Positions 1 through 6,874 of a DNA stretch of 36,667 nt are shown one piece after another. The stretch lies in the IMG/VR virus record IMGVR_UViG_3300009001_000031, positions 1-36,667 of that record. One strand, 5' to 3'. Every line of letters starts with the position of its first letter. Positions within the stretch are counted from its first letter, which is position 1. Below the pieces are notes generated by a model. The model made no database searches. It worked only from the letters and a program-made list of their open reading frames with translations, and had not been told where the DNA came from. This DNA comes from a virus. Position numbers and translations under genes: made by a program.

Positions 1-1
1 A

Positions 2-505
2 CCAGAGACTCTTAACAAGATACTCGGTTCTGCAAATCAGTATGCACAACTAAAGAAGTTACCTGCAGACAAAACAACATGGACAGATGAACAGTTAGAT
101 ATGTATTTTAATTACATAGAAAAACTTGTTGATATGCCTACTGTTGTTACGCAAGAATCTTTTGATACTATGTCAATAGAGGAAAAGCTTAATGCTGTAG
201 GACTTGAAGTAAATGATAGCACAGAGCCAGGTGTACAAGCAGCTGGTGACATGCTGGGAGGAGTTGTTAAAAAGATGGAACAACAAAATAAATATCGTGA
301 CGACCTTAAATGCCCATTCTGTGGACAGATGGTGTACGATAATCGTAATAGTAAACGGTCAGAGAAAAGTCCAGACTTTACCTGCAGCACTAATGACCCC
401 GTAATATGCGGAGGACATAGTGGTAAATGGCGTAAGTCTTGGTGGCTTGATAACTCAGACCTACCTAAGGAGTGGAATTTAGATGGCGAATCGTCAACAG
501 CGTAG
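2..505 (+). CDS. Zinc-ribbon protein, 5' end cut by window
   Basis: The frame is open from base 2, so the gene begins before the window; the first internal ATG (101) has no convincing ribosome site and the sequence upstream of it reads as normal protein. The C-terminal third has a CPFCG knuckle followed by two more cysteines (FTCS and VICGG), which is a plausible zinc ribbon, then a Trp-rich tail. Such ribbons in phages usually belong to nucleic-acid-binding proteins, but no specific family is recognised. It leads a tightly packed rightward cluster, and its last bases overlap the start of a tiny basic gene. Confidence 0.75.
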   Translation, partial: PETLNKILGSANQYAQLKKLPADKTTWTDEQLDMYFNYIEKLVDMPTVVTQESFDTMSIEEKLNAVGLEVNDSTEPGVQAAGDMLGGVVKKMEQQNKYRDDLKCPFCGQMVYDNRNSKRSEKSPDFTCSTNDPVICGGHSGKWRKSWWLDNSDLPKEWNLDGESSTA

Positions 506-569
506 AGCTGCTAAATCTAAAAAGAAAGACCAATATCGTGGTCTTAGAAAGAAAAATAAGAAAGGATAA
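483..569 (+). CDS. Tiny basic protein (28 aa)
   Basis: This is a 28-codon frame starting ATG GCG AAT CGT and ending TAA. It is rich in Lys and Arg, so the product should be strongly cationic and could bind nucleic acid. The start has a good AAGGAG Shine-Dalgarno sequence at 467-472, ten bases upstream. The frame overlaps the preceding gene's end and is followed two bases later by the next gene, as expected for a translationally coupled phage gene. No function can be assigned. Confidence 0.6.
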   Translation: MANRQQRRAAKSKKKDQYRGLRKKNKKG

Positions 570-571
570 CT

Positions 572-838
572 ATGATACCTAATACATTTAGAGGAGTAAG
601 TATACCCTCTTATATTAAAAGCAAAACACAGTTAGTAGCTTGGGCATTAGAAGAGTTTATGAACTCAGACCCTATAACTAACTGGGAGTTTGTAACAGAG
701 TTATACTGCCACAGATTTGGCGGGATACTGTTTAATTTAAGAGCAGAAGGTTATGAAATAACTACACTGCCTACTAAGACTAAGGGACTTGTCAGTTATT
801 ACTGTACTAAGTTACCTACTAAAACTACCATTAGCTAA
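572..838 (+). CDS. Small helix-turn-helix-like protein
   Basis: An 88-residue protein. Residues 20-65 (from TQLVAWALEEF to AEGYEITT) resemble the small winged helix domain found in many phage regulators and excisionase-like proteins: an N-terminal helix, a region ending in RFGGILFNLRAEGYEI, and a short beta hairpin. The pattern F-G-x-x-L-x-x-L-R-x-x-G-Y-x-I is typical of the HTH_39-like group, so DNA binding is inferred. AAAGGA lies five bases before the ATG. Its stop overlaps the next start (TAATG), so it is probably co-translated with the lysozyme-like gene. Confidence 0.7.
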   Translation: MIPNTFRGVSIPSYIKSKTQLVAWALEEFMNSDPITNWEFVTELYCHRFGGILFNLRAEGYEITTLPTKTKGLVSYYCTKLPTKTTIS

Positions 839-1248
839 TGATAGAAATATTAGTCGGGTGTTTGTTTCCTATTTTACTTACACCCGATAGTTTAACTGAG
901 TATCGTGAGTGCCGAGAAACAAAGTATATGGTGTACAGTGTGGAACAATGGTTACCCACAATACAAAGTTATTTTAAAGATGAAGACGTTGTTCGTGCCT
1001 TAAAGGTTATTTACTGTGAAAGCAGTGGAAGGCCTGCAGTTGTGGGACAAAACACTGACGGTACGAATGACGTTGGACTCTGGCAATTCAATGACAATAC
1101 CTGGACTTGGTTAAAATCTAAGCTTGGTATAATAGGTGATAGAACAAATCCAGAAGTTGCTACAAGATACGCAGCTTGGCTAGTCTACAATGATGGCTGG
1201 CATCACTGGAACAGTAGTAAACATTGTTGGAAAGGAACTAATGAATAA
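838..1248 (+). CDS. Lysozyme-like / transglycosylase (SLT-type) protein
   Basis: A 136-residue protein with a short hydrophobic N-terminus (residues 3-14) that could act as a signal or membrane anchor. The core matches the soluble lytic transglycosylase / goose lysozyme fold: a catalytic Glu61 in YCESSGRP, then the G-L-W-Q-F motif at 80-84 (DVGLWQFNDNTW), then a helical C-terminus ending in GWHHWNSSKHCW. It should cleave the glycan strand of peptidoglycan. It lies in the rightward cluster, more than 2 kb from the holin and DUF5675 genes on the other strand, so it could serve entry or lysis. The start overlaps the previous stop. Confidence 0.8.
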   Translation: MIEILVGCLFPILLTPDSLTEYRECRETKYMVYSVEQWLPTIQSYFKDEDVVRALKVIYCESSGRPAVVGQNTDGTNDVGLWQFNDNTWTWLKSKLGIIGDRTNPEVATRYAAWLVYNDGWHHWNSSKHCWKGTNE

Positions 1249-1423
1249 CGAGCAATTCAGTTATTACACAAACAAAAAAATATTAGACGATAGAAAAAAT
1301 GGCGTATCAGAAATTTATAACTTCCAATGTGAAGACTGTAAGAAAGCATACATTACAGACATAGGTTGGATGCATAAATGTGACGATTGTCATAAAAATT
1401 ATTTTGAGGATTCAAATGGCTAA
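1241..1423 (+). CDS. Small zinc-ribbon protein (60 aa)
   Basis: Start chosen at 1241 because AAAGGA lies five bases upstream and it overlaps the preceding gene by eight bases; an upstream in-frame ATG at 1190 lies deep inside that gene. Four cysteines, C30-x2-C33 and C47-x2-C50 (CEDC and CDDC), form a complete zinc-ribbon pattern. The family is not recognised; a role in binding nucleic acid or protein is inferred only from the zinc ribbon. Confidence 0.7.
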   Translation: MNNEQFSYYTNKKILDDRKNGVSEIYNFQCEDCKKAYITDIGWMHKCDDCHKNYFEDSNG

Positions 1424-1625
1424 AAAGAAACAATCAATAGATATAAATAAAATAAATATATTTAACAGTCCTAAGTTTATGAAAGTATGGGCGCAACAGT
1501 TTAGCAAAGCATGTGGTAGCGATACCTTCAATGTAGCACCTGACACAATAAGTCTTAGGGTATTAATGGACAAGTTTGTTAATGATTACAATTGGCATCT
1601 TGCACAGTTAGGAGAAGAAGAATGA
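1416..1625 (+). CDS. Hypothetical protein (69 aa)
   Basis: Start set at the ATG at 1416, with GAGGA five bases upstream and overlap with the previous gene; the longer frame from 1380 would add a hydrophobic stretch that reads as out-of-frame sequence. The product begins MAKKKQSIDINKINIF and has a basic N-terminus and an acidic end (GEEE). No motif recognised. Its stop overlaps the next start in an ATGA arrangement. Confidence 0.65.
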   Translation: MAKKKQSIDINKINIFNSPKFMKVWAQQFSKACGSDTFNVAPDTISLRVLMDKFVNDYNWHLAQLGEEE

Positions 1626-2185
1626 AAAATAGTTTTACAGATTACAGTAAAAAAATGCGTGATGCATCTGCAGTTACAACTGATGGTGAGTTAAAAGCTA
1701 GGTTTAAACACAGAGAAACAGCTGCAAAGTTAAGAGAGTTAGCTTCTACACTAGATACATTTGGAGGTAAAAGGTTTCTAGGTTTAACTAAAGACGATAA
1801 AGAAGTCTGGATTTCTTATACAGTTGACAGAGAAACATTAACTATAGACATTAAAGCAACACATAACTTAAAAAATATTGCTAAAAAAGCACCTAAAAGA
1901 GTTACTGTAGCTAACGGTGAGCATGCACCAGATGATTTAATGACAGCTAGAGGCATAGATACAGGTGCAGTAACAGACAGTACGTTACGTTACATGCAGC
2001 AATTATTAGACCTACCACAAGCAGTAGGTACAGTCAATGGTAAGTGTAGTACACAGCTATTTATGTATGTATCTAATGCAATATACGAAGGTAAGTGGGG
2101 ACTTAACGAAAATAAAGTACGTTGGATAGACGTATTAAAGTCTTGGGACTTCCCAACAGGAAAATACTTTACAATTTATGGATAA
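1622..2185 (+). CDS. Hypothetical phage protein (187 aa)
   Basis: Start at 1622 (ATGA overlap with the previous stop, GGAGAAGAA just upstream). The product is mixed alpha/beta and hydrophilic. A central segment (residues about 60-85, ending YTVDRETLTIDIKATHNL) looks like beta strands, followed by a helical C-terminal half with aromatic residues (KVRWIDVLKSWDFP). No membrane segment, cysteine cluster or catalytic motif is evident and no family is recognised. It ends eight bases into the SET-domain gene. Confidence 0.65.
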   Translation: MKNSFTDYSKKMRDASAVTTDGELKARFKHRETAAKLRELASTLDTFGGKRFLGLTKDDKEVWISYTVDRETLTIDIKATHNLKNIAKKAPKRVTVANGEHAPDDLMTARGIDTGAVTDSTLRYMQQLLDLPQAVGTVNGKCSTQLFMYVSNAIYEGKWGLNENKVRWIDVLKSWDFPTGKYFTIYG

Positions 2186-2495
2186 TGCACCAACATACAG
2201 ACCTTTACCTAAATATTTAACTATACAACCTAGCAAAATAGAAGGTTTAGGTCTGTTTACACTTAAAGCTATACGTGATTTAGAGACAAGTATAGGTGTA
2301 ACGCATGTGTTTATGGATGATAAAGGACAGGTAATACGTACACCTTTAGGAGGATTCATAAACCATAGCGACAATCCTAACTGTGAAGTAAGACGTATGC
2401 ATGGTACTTATGTTAATCATTTGTTTCCTTTACGTCCTATTAAAGCTAACGAAGAAATTACACTTAAATATACTATGTATAATATCAATGGATGA
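2178..2495 (+). CDS. SET-domain protein (putative lysine methyltransferase)
   Basis: A 105-residue stand-alone SET domain. Visible signatures are the N-terminal IEGLGLF segment (residues 21-27, the GxG region binding S-adenosylmethionine), the NHSDNPN motif (62-68, the NHS-x-x-PN hallmark) and the C-terminal NEEITLKYT segment (91-99) with the Tyr that usually lines the active site. Known SET proteins transfer methyl groups to lysine side chains; a phage copy could modify a host or virion protein, but the substrate is unknown. No pre- or post-SET zinc modules are present. The start overlaps the preceding gene by eight bases and the end overlaps the HNH gene by eight. Confidence 0.85.
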   Translation: MDNAPTYRPLPKYLTIQPSKIEGLGLFTLKAIRDLETSIGVTHVFMDDKGQVIRTPLGGFINHSDNPNCEVRRMHGTYVNHLFPLRPIKANEEITLKYTMYNING

Positions 2496-2763
2496 TATAG
2501 CACAAATACGAGAAGAGGCTTTTAAAAGGGCTGGAAACGCGTGTGAGTGGGCAAATTGTGACAGTAATAAATGGTTAGAGTTAGCTCATATAAAAGATAT
2601 AGGTATGGGTGGCAACAAAGCACGCAAATATAATGTAGATAATACAGCTGTACTATGTAAATGGCATCATGATATATATGATGGACGACAGTCTATGGGT
2701 ACTAAAGTAGCTTATAGAGAGTTATTACAGGGTTATTTAAATAGATGGTCAGGTGTTACTTAG
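2488..2763 (+). CDS. HNH endonuclease
   Basis: Start taken at 2488 (MDDIAQIREEAFKRAG), overlapping the SET gene; the longer frame from 2401 is an artefact of the other frame. The 91-residue product has the ordered HNH signature: Cys19 and Cys24 (CEWANC), the first His at 34 (LELAHIKD), a central Asn (VDNTAVLC, residues 50-57) and the CKWHHD segment (57-62) supplying a further Cys and the metal-binding His. This fits a metal-dependent nicking or cleaving nuclease. It is far from the terminase, so it could be a free-standing homing-type nuclease or a packaging partner. It converges with the leftward cluster with an eight-base overlap. Confidence 0.85.
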   Translation: MDDIAQIREEAFKRAGNACEWANCDSNKWLELAHIKDIGMGGNKARKYNVDNTAVLCKWHHDIYDGRQSMGTKVAYRELLQGYLNRWSGVT

Positions 2764-3016
2764 ACTTAGAACGTCTACTATAACCTATACCTGATACACC
2801 AAATCTCATAGCATCTTTTTCAGAAAGACTAGCTTTAGTTAACATTGCTTCAGCGTATTTGTATTTACCTTCTTCGGTAGCTTGTTTAGCTTTTTTAAGA
2901 TACATAACTCTTTTTTTGTTAAACATACTAGATAAAGCAAATGCTTGGTCCATACGTGACTCAGCTTCTTTTTTACCTGTGCCTTTATAATCTGGAACTG
3001 AATAAGGTAACTGCAT
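2756..3016 (-). CDS. Hypothetical protein (86 aa), last leftward gene
   Basis: A basic, helical product (rich in Lys, Ala and Met) ending in a Ser/Arg/Lys tail (YSRRSKSK). It is the terminal gene of the long leftward cluster; its start overlaps the preceding stop by one base (TAATG). The C-terminal codons overlap those of the convergent HNH gene by eight bases, leaving no room for a terminator. No family recognised. Confidence 0.6.
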   Translation of the reverse strand: MQLPYSVPDYKGTGKKEAESRMDQAFALSSMFNKKRVMYLKKAKQATEEGKYKYAEAMLTKASLSEKDAMRFGVSGIGYSRRSKSK

Positions 3017-3282
3017 TATGGATTTAATTTAGTACCTTGATTAGCACGGTTTCTATCTTCCCATGTTTTAAGGTCAGGTTTTTTATGTATAGGTTTTGTA
3101 CGTTTTTGACGATTTGCAAATTTTTTACCATAGTCATAAGCACCTATTAAAGTTAATGCTTTTGCACCAACATAACCTTTAGTTGTTTTACGTGCATAAT
3201 TTTCTGTTTGATTTAATGACATGCTATCACCACGGATTCCACCTAAACCTGCACCAACTATACGTTTAATATTACCAGCCAT
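3016..3282 (-). CDS. Hypothetical basic protein (88 aa)
   Basis: The start is placed at 3282 (MAGNIKRIVGAGLGGIRG), one base after the holin stop; an upstream ATG at 3330 would overlap the holin gene by 47 bases and adds residues that read as shifted holin sequence. The product is Lys/Arg-rich with Gly-rich N-terminal and Ala/Leu central segments (VGAKALTLIGAYDYG), which might associate with a membrane but are not a clear transmembrane helix. It sits just downstream of the holin gene, so a lysis-associated role is possible but unproven. Confidence 0.6.
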   Translation of the reverse strand: MAGNIKRIVGAGLGGIRGDSMSLNQTENYARKTTKGYVGAKALTLIGAYDYGKKFANRQKRTKPIHKKPDLKTWEDRNRANQGTKLNP

Positions 3283-3283
3283 A

Positions 3284-3586
3284 TTATTTACTCGCTGGTT
3301 TTGCTTTAGGACCGATTTGTTTTTTAGCAAACTCTTTTACAACTACTAACGCAGCAGCTCCACCAGATAAGGCGGCTAATTGTACAGCGTTAGCGTCAAC
3401 ACCTACTAAAGGTGCAACAGTTAATGCTGATATAAAAGCTTCTACAAATGTCCATACTGTTTTACTTAATACATCTTTGTATTCTTGGCTCATCTTATAA
3501 CTCCATGCTTCTGACCAGGGTGTCCACCGAACATCTTTTTTAAATGTACCATCTTGGTTACGTCTTCTTTTATCTTTAATAAACAC
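3284..3586 (-). CDS. r1t-type holin
   Basis: A 100-residue protein. After a charged cytoplasmic-type N-terminus (residues 1-31, KDKRRRNQDG) come two hydrophobic stretches: about 43-62 (TVWTFVEAFISALTVAPLVG) and about 66-84 (AVQLAALSGGAAALVVVKEF). The W-T-F-x-E-A-F-I-x-A-L start and the ALSGGAAALVVVKEF end match the r1t / actinophage holin type, small proteins that make holes in the inner membrane to release or trigger endolysins. An internal ATG (Met32, 3493) has its own GGAG seven bases upstream, so two start sites are possible. The first start overlaps the previous stop. Confidence 0.75.
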   Translation of the reverse strand: MFIKDKRRRNQDGTFKKDVRWTPWSEAWSYKMSQEYKDVLSKTVWTFVEAFISALTVAPLVGVDANAVQLAALSGGAAALVVVKEFAKKQIGPKAKPASK

Positions 3587-5244
3587 TAACTACTATAGTC
3601 CTGTTTACCAAAAAAATCTTTAAATATTTTATCTGCTGAACCTTTTGTCATAATAGGTATGTTTAATACATTTGTTTTACCACCTAAGTTCTTCATAGCT
3701 TTAGCTACTTTAGCAGCAGCTGCAGCTCTAGCAGCACTAGAAATTTCAAATGAACCAGATGATTTAGGTTTATCTTTTATTTTAGATTTAGGAGGAGTAA
3801 CTTTAAATGGTGTTCCTATCATTGTATTAGGTTTAACTGATTTTGTAAGATTAGTTAAAGCTTCTGCTTGATTAACTGTTTTAGAAGGGTCACCAGCAAA
3901 AGAATCAGTAAGTACATAACCTCTTTTAACAACAGATTCTAATTCTTTCATTTTAGAAGGGTTTTGTTTAGCCCATTCATTCCATAATTTTTGATATTCA
4001 GCTTTACTTTGTGCAATATCTCCTTCTCTTAAAATACTACCTACTCCTGGTCTTTGACCTTTACCAGATTTTTTAATATCTGATTGCCATACTTGCTCTA
4101 TTGTTTTACCAGCATAAGGACCTGTTTTAAAAGTAGCATTTAATGCAGAAAATTGTTTACCTAAATCGCTTCCTTTACTAGAAACTTCAAAAGTTTTTAA
4201 ACCAGTACCAGTTAATTGTTTATTGCCACGTTTACGAATCTCAGCATCTTGTAAGACTTGTCTTGCTTTACCTTTAGCTTGTATAGCTTTATCTCTTGCA
4301 ATCTTAGCATCATACTTTGCACGGTCACCAATAGACATTCCAGCTCTAATATCAGCAGCTTTATTAGCTTCATTAGCAGGAACAATTACTCTATCTTTTG
4401 TACCAGAACTTCTAATAAACATCTCTCGACTAGAGACTTTTTCAAATTCATCTCCACTAACACTTCTAGTAACACCTTCATCAAAATCAAATTCTAATTT
4501 TTCCATTTTAATTTGTTCTTGAATTACTCTTTCTTGATAATCAGCACCTACTTTTTTATGTTCTATTGCAATATCTGCATCTGATTTAAGCATACGTTCT
4601 GATAAATATTCTCTAGCAGGTCCTGTACCCATAATAGGTTTACCTGTTGCAGTTGTACCAACTTTCATTTCAGGATAATTTAATTTACCAGTTTCTTTAT
4701 TTGCTGTAATTTTACCTATAGGTGTAGGTTTAGGTTTTACAGGTTCACTTGGAGGAGCAGGTTCAAGACCCATTGTTACAGATTCCATAACATCAAACTT
4801 AACAGAGTACTTAGGTCCTTCAACTATTGGTGCTTGTTTTATTTGAGGAGGTCCTTGAATAGTTTTTTTAGCAATATTTTTTTCTTCTACTGCACTTGAA
4901 TATGATTGAGGAAGACTTGATTCTTTTTCTTGTAATACTTTTGTAATAGCTTTTTTTTCACTTTCAAGAAACCTTTTAGTATCTATTACTTTACTTTCAT
5001 AATTTGCAGATTTAGCAACGCTTTGTGCTGAACGTCCTTGTGCTGGAGCTACACGTCCTGCAAGTCGTGCTAACTCTTTATCTGCAGCAGCTATTTGTTT
5101 ATTAATATCAGCAAGGTTAGCTCTATCAGATTCTGTAGCCATTTTTTGTATTTGGTCTACTTCATAAGCTGTATCAAAATTTTCAAACTTAGGTCCTTGT
5201 GAACCTGGAGGTGTACCTGGTATATATTCTTTTTTCTTTGGCAT
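3586..5244 (-). CDS. Large hypothetical protein with conserved-looking C-terminal domain (552 aa)
   Basis: Mostly hydrophilic, Lys/Ala/Glu-rich and low in Cys, with predicted coiled-coil character in residues 30-120 and a Pro-rich linker around 160-185 (PAPPSEPVKPKPTP). A compact region near residues 375-470 contains YAGKTIEQVWQSDIKKSGKG, LWNEWAKQNPSKMKELE and GYVLTDSFAG...NQAEALTNL. This block resembles a conserved domain in many phage virion-associated or recombination-linked proteins, but its function is not known to me. An Ala-rich segment near residue 510 follows. It lies between the DUF5675 gene and the holin. A structural or ejected protein is a guess. Confidence 0.65.
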   Translation of the reverse strand: MPKKKEYIPGTPPGSQGPKFENFDTAYEVDQIQKMATESDRANLADINKQIAAADKELARLAGRVAPAQGRSAQSVAKSANYESKVIDTKRFLESEKKAITKVLQEKESSLPQSYSSAVEEKNIAKKTIQGPPQIKQAPIVEGPKYSVKFDVMESVTMGLEPAPPSEPVKPKPTPIGKITANKETGKLNYPEMKVGTTATGKPIMGTGPAREYLSERMLKSDADIAIEHKKVGADYQERVIQEQIKMEKLEFDFDEGVTRSVSGDEFEKVSSREMFIRSSGTKDRVIVPANEANKAADIRAGMSIGDRAKYDAKIARDKAIQAKGKARQVLQDAEIRKRGNKQLTGTGLKTFEVSSKGSDLGKQFSALNATFKTGPYAGKTIEQVWQSDIKKSGKGQRPGVGSILREGDIAQSKAEYQKLWNEWAKQNPSKMKELESVVKRGYVLTDSFAGDPSKTVNQAEALTNLTKSVKPNTMIGTPFKVTPPKSKIKDKPKSSGSFEISSAARAAAAAKVAKAMKNLGGKTNVLNIPIMTKGSADKIFKDFFGKQDYSS

Positions 5245-5846
5245 TAATCTATCTTTCTGCCATCAAGTTTAGCAGACATTACTTGAATCTCTCCACTTAT
5301 CTCTGATAATTTATCCATAACTGTATTTGTAAGTATGACATCATCAGTTGCTTTATTAGATATTTCTTTAACATCTCCATCATAATCTATATAAGTTACT
5401 TCTACATCTAAACCAGAATCAATAGCAGATTGTACTCTAGGATAAACAAACTTATATGCATCACGACTAGCACCAATAAACCCATCTTTTTTCACAATGT
5501 TGTTTTCTTGTGAATTACCTAACAATAAACAACCAGCTGTGTTTTCATCTGTGTTACCTGAATGCCATAAAATCCACTCAAATCCTGGTACATCTTGTAC
5601 CCATATCATGCCTTTATGAAAATCTGCACCATACCTAGATAAATAACGGTTATGAAATCCGCCTTCTTTACGTAGTTTAAGCTTGTATGTACCTGCAGGA
5701 ATACGTGTTTCACCCCAGACTTTTACATCTCTTTGCTCATCTTCTAATGTGTAGCATAGAAATGTACGTTTGTTATGGTTAACCTCAAACAACAGTCCTG
5801 ATGTAGAGTCTTTACCGCTACTAATCCTAAGAACTTCGTATTTCAT
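5244..5846 (-). CDS. DUF5675-family protein, possible cell-wall enzyme
   Basis: A 200-residue protein. The N-terminal 115 residues follow the DUF5675 pattern: YTLEDEQRD (32-40), GETRIPAGTY (45-54), HKGMIWVQDVPGFEWILWHSGN (from 77) and NTAGCLLLG (102-110). The spaced His95 and Cys106 (HSGNTDENTAGC) resemble the catalytic His/Cys motif of L,D-transpeptidase-like (YkuD) folds, so action on peptidoglycan is inferred. The C-terminal 80 residues are acidic with a helical tail. It lies next to the holin region and may be part of lysis. AGGA lies five bases before the ATG. Confidence 0.75.
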   Translation of the reverse strand: MKYEVLRISSGKDSTSGLLFEVNHNKRTFLCYTLEDEQRDVKVWGETRIPAGTYKLKLRKEGGFHNRYLSRYGADFHKGMIWVQDVPGFEWILWHSGNTDENTAGCLLLGNSQENNIVKKDGFIGASRDAYKFVYPRVQSAIDSGLDVEVTYIDYDGDVKEISNKATDDVILTNTVMDKLSEISGEIQVMSAKLDGRKID

Positions 5847-5994
5847 TTCCTACTTTTTCCCATACTTTACACCAACCATAGGGTGCTACTTGTTCTTTGA
5901 ATGTAATGCAATAGTTATTAGAATAATGTTTGCAATTACTACAATACTCACCAACTGTATTACTTCTGTTAACATATGCACCAGGTAACGGCAT
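5827..5994 (-). CDS. HiPIP-like four-cysteine small protein (55 aa)
   Basis: A short gene with four cysteines, C18-x2-C21-x7-C29-x12-C42, in the order CSNCKHY, YCITFKEQV, YGWCKVW. The C-x2-C-x2-Y, C-x-x-F and G-W-C-x-x-W pattern is that of high-potential iron-sulfur proteins, which carry a 4Fe-4S cluster, although the spacing before the third Cys is shorter than usual and there is no signal peptide. It may alternatively bind zinc. The start overlaps the upstream stop (TAATG) and the stop overlaps the DUF5675 start by 20 bases, which supports a real co-translated gene. Confidence 0.7.
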   Translation of the reverse strand: MPLPGAYVNRSNTVGEYCSNCKHYSNNYCITFKEQVAPYGWCKVWEKVGNEIRSS

Positions 5995-6128
5995 TATTTC
6001 TTTTTCTTTTTAACGATACGTTTAATTTTTCCATTTTTAGTTCTAGCAAAAATATGTGTTTTAGTTTCTCTAATGAAAGTACCACTATAAGTTTTACCTC
6101 CCCACTGCCATGTAACTTTTTTAGCCAT
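5994..6128 (-). CDS. Small basic protein (44 aa)
   Basis: The frame begins MAKKVTWQWGGKTYSG and ends in a run of lysines (IVKKKKK). The first 30 residues look like alternating beta strands (an SH3-like barrel is possible), the tail is polycationic. Start and stop both overlap the neighbours in TAATG arrangements, which supports translation. Nucleic-acid binding is a guess from charge; no family recognised. Confidence 0.65.
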   Translation of the reverse strand: MAKKVTWQWGGKTYSGTFIRETKTHIFARTKNGKIKRIVKKKKK

Positions 6129-6418
6129 TACCACTTAACCTTATCTGCCCAATAAGCTGCAGACATCTTACCTTTTTTAATATTAGAGGCATGCCTAGCT
6201 TTAAAAGATTTTTTTCTAGCTTTTTCTTTAGCTGATTTAGGGTTTTTACCTGCACCAGACACACCTTGTTGACCAAATCTAATTAGTTTAAGGGTATGTC
6301 CTTCTTGTGCTAATACTACATGTGATTTAGTAGGATGATTAGGTGTACGTTTAGGTTTATTAACACCACTTAATCTGTGTTTTTTAAGTAAATTTTTTTT
6401 TCTAGTTTCGTGTGCCAT
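6128..6418 (-). CDS. Conserved-looking small basic phage protein (KLIRFGQQG motif)
   Basis: A 96-residue, very basic protein. The segments HPTKSHVVLAQEGHTLKLIR, RFGQQGVSGAGKNP, KSFKARHASNI and KGKMSAAYWADKVKW form a pattern I recognise from many dsDNA phages (K-x-I-R-F-G-Q-Q-G, then S-F-x-A-R-H, then M-S-A-A-Y-W-A). Its role is not known; the charge and small size suggest binding to DNA in the particle or in the cell. AGGAGA lies five bases before the ATG. Confidence 0.8.
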   Translation of the reverse strand: MAHETRKKNLLKKHRLSGVNKPKRTPNHPTKSHVVLAQEGHTLKLIRFGQQGVSGAGKNPKSAKEKARKKSFKARHASNIKKGKMSAAYWADKVKW

Positions 6419-6503
6419 TGTATCTCCTAGTTTCTTTACGTACTAAGTATAGTGATATTATATAAATAATAAAATTACTTACTGTATATATTACTTTAAC
6501 CAT
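6402..6503 (-). CDS. Possible membrane microprotein (33 aa)
   Basis: A short frame starting MVKVIYTVSNFIIYIISLYL and ending KETRRYNGTRN. It fills the 77-base gap between two genes and overlaps both. Residues 5-21 are hydrophobic enough for one membrane helix. It lacks a clear Shine-Dalgarno sequence and could be chance coding in AT-rich DNA. It might be a small holin or antiholin if real. Confidence 0.3.
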   Translation of the reverse strand: MVKVIYTVSNFIIYIISLYLVRKETRRYNGTRN

Positions 6504-6699
6504 TTAATTTAAAAAGTAATTCAGTAAAGTTACTTTCTAACATATCTAGTTCACTATTTATTTCCATAACCATAGCATCACAAGCATTCTGATGTGATTT
6601 AATTTCTTCTATTGAGTTGAATACCCAACCAAATGCACTGATTAATATTGTAAAGATTACAGGTGCTATAGTCTTTGTGTCTATCTTTAATGTTGCCAT
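6496..6699 (-). CDS. Small membrane protein with coiled-coil tail (67 aa)
   Basis: Residues 11-27 (IAPVIFTILISAFGWVF) form one hydrophobic helix near the N-terminus, followed by an acidic, helical region with heptad-like leucines (INSELDMLESNFTELLFKL). This topology is shared by holins, inner-membrane spanin-like proteins and other lysis accessories; no motif separates them. GGAG lies six bases before the ATG, overlapping the stop region of the XhlA-like gene upstream. Confidence 0.65.
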   Translation of the reverse strand: MATLKIDTKTIAPVIFTILISAFGWVFNSIEEIKSHQNACDAMVMEINSELDMLESNFTELLFKLNG

Positions 6700-6706
6700 T
6701 GTTCTC

Positions 6707-6874
6707 CTACATTATGGCAGCAACAACAACACCACCTACTGCTACCAGTAATCCTAATACTTTATAAAATTCTTGTTTGTCTAATTTAGAATCTAACTTA
6801 TCTTCTATTTTATCTAGTCGTTCAATAACCATATTGAGAAGTTCCTTTTGGGTATAGCCATTGTTGTTTGACAT
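6707..6874 (-). CDS. XhlA-like membrane protein (55 aa)
   Basis: The frame encodes a hydrophilic, coiled-coil-prone N-terminal half (VIERLDKIEDKLDSKLDKQE, residues 16-35) followed by one C-terminal hydrophobic helix (VLGLLVAVGGVVVAAIM, 39-55). That order and size match the XhlA haemolysin/holin-accessory type. It would sit in the inner membrane with its coiled coil in the cytoplasm and could assist lysis with the neighbouring membrane proteins. It starts directly after the stop of the upstream gene (TAAATG). Confidence 0.65.
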   Translation of the reverse strand: MSNNNGYTQKELLNMVIERLDKIEDKLDSKLDKQEFYKVLGLLVAVGGVVVAAIM

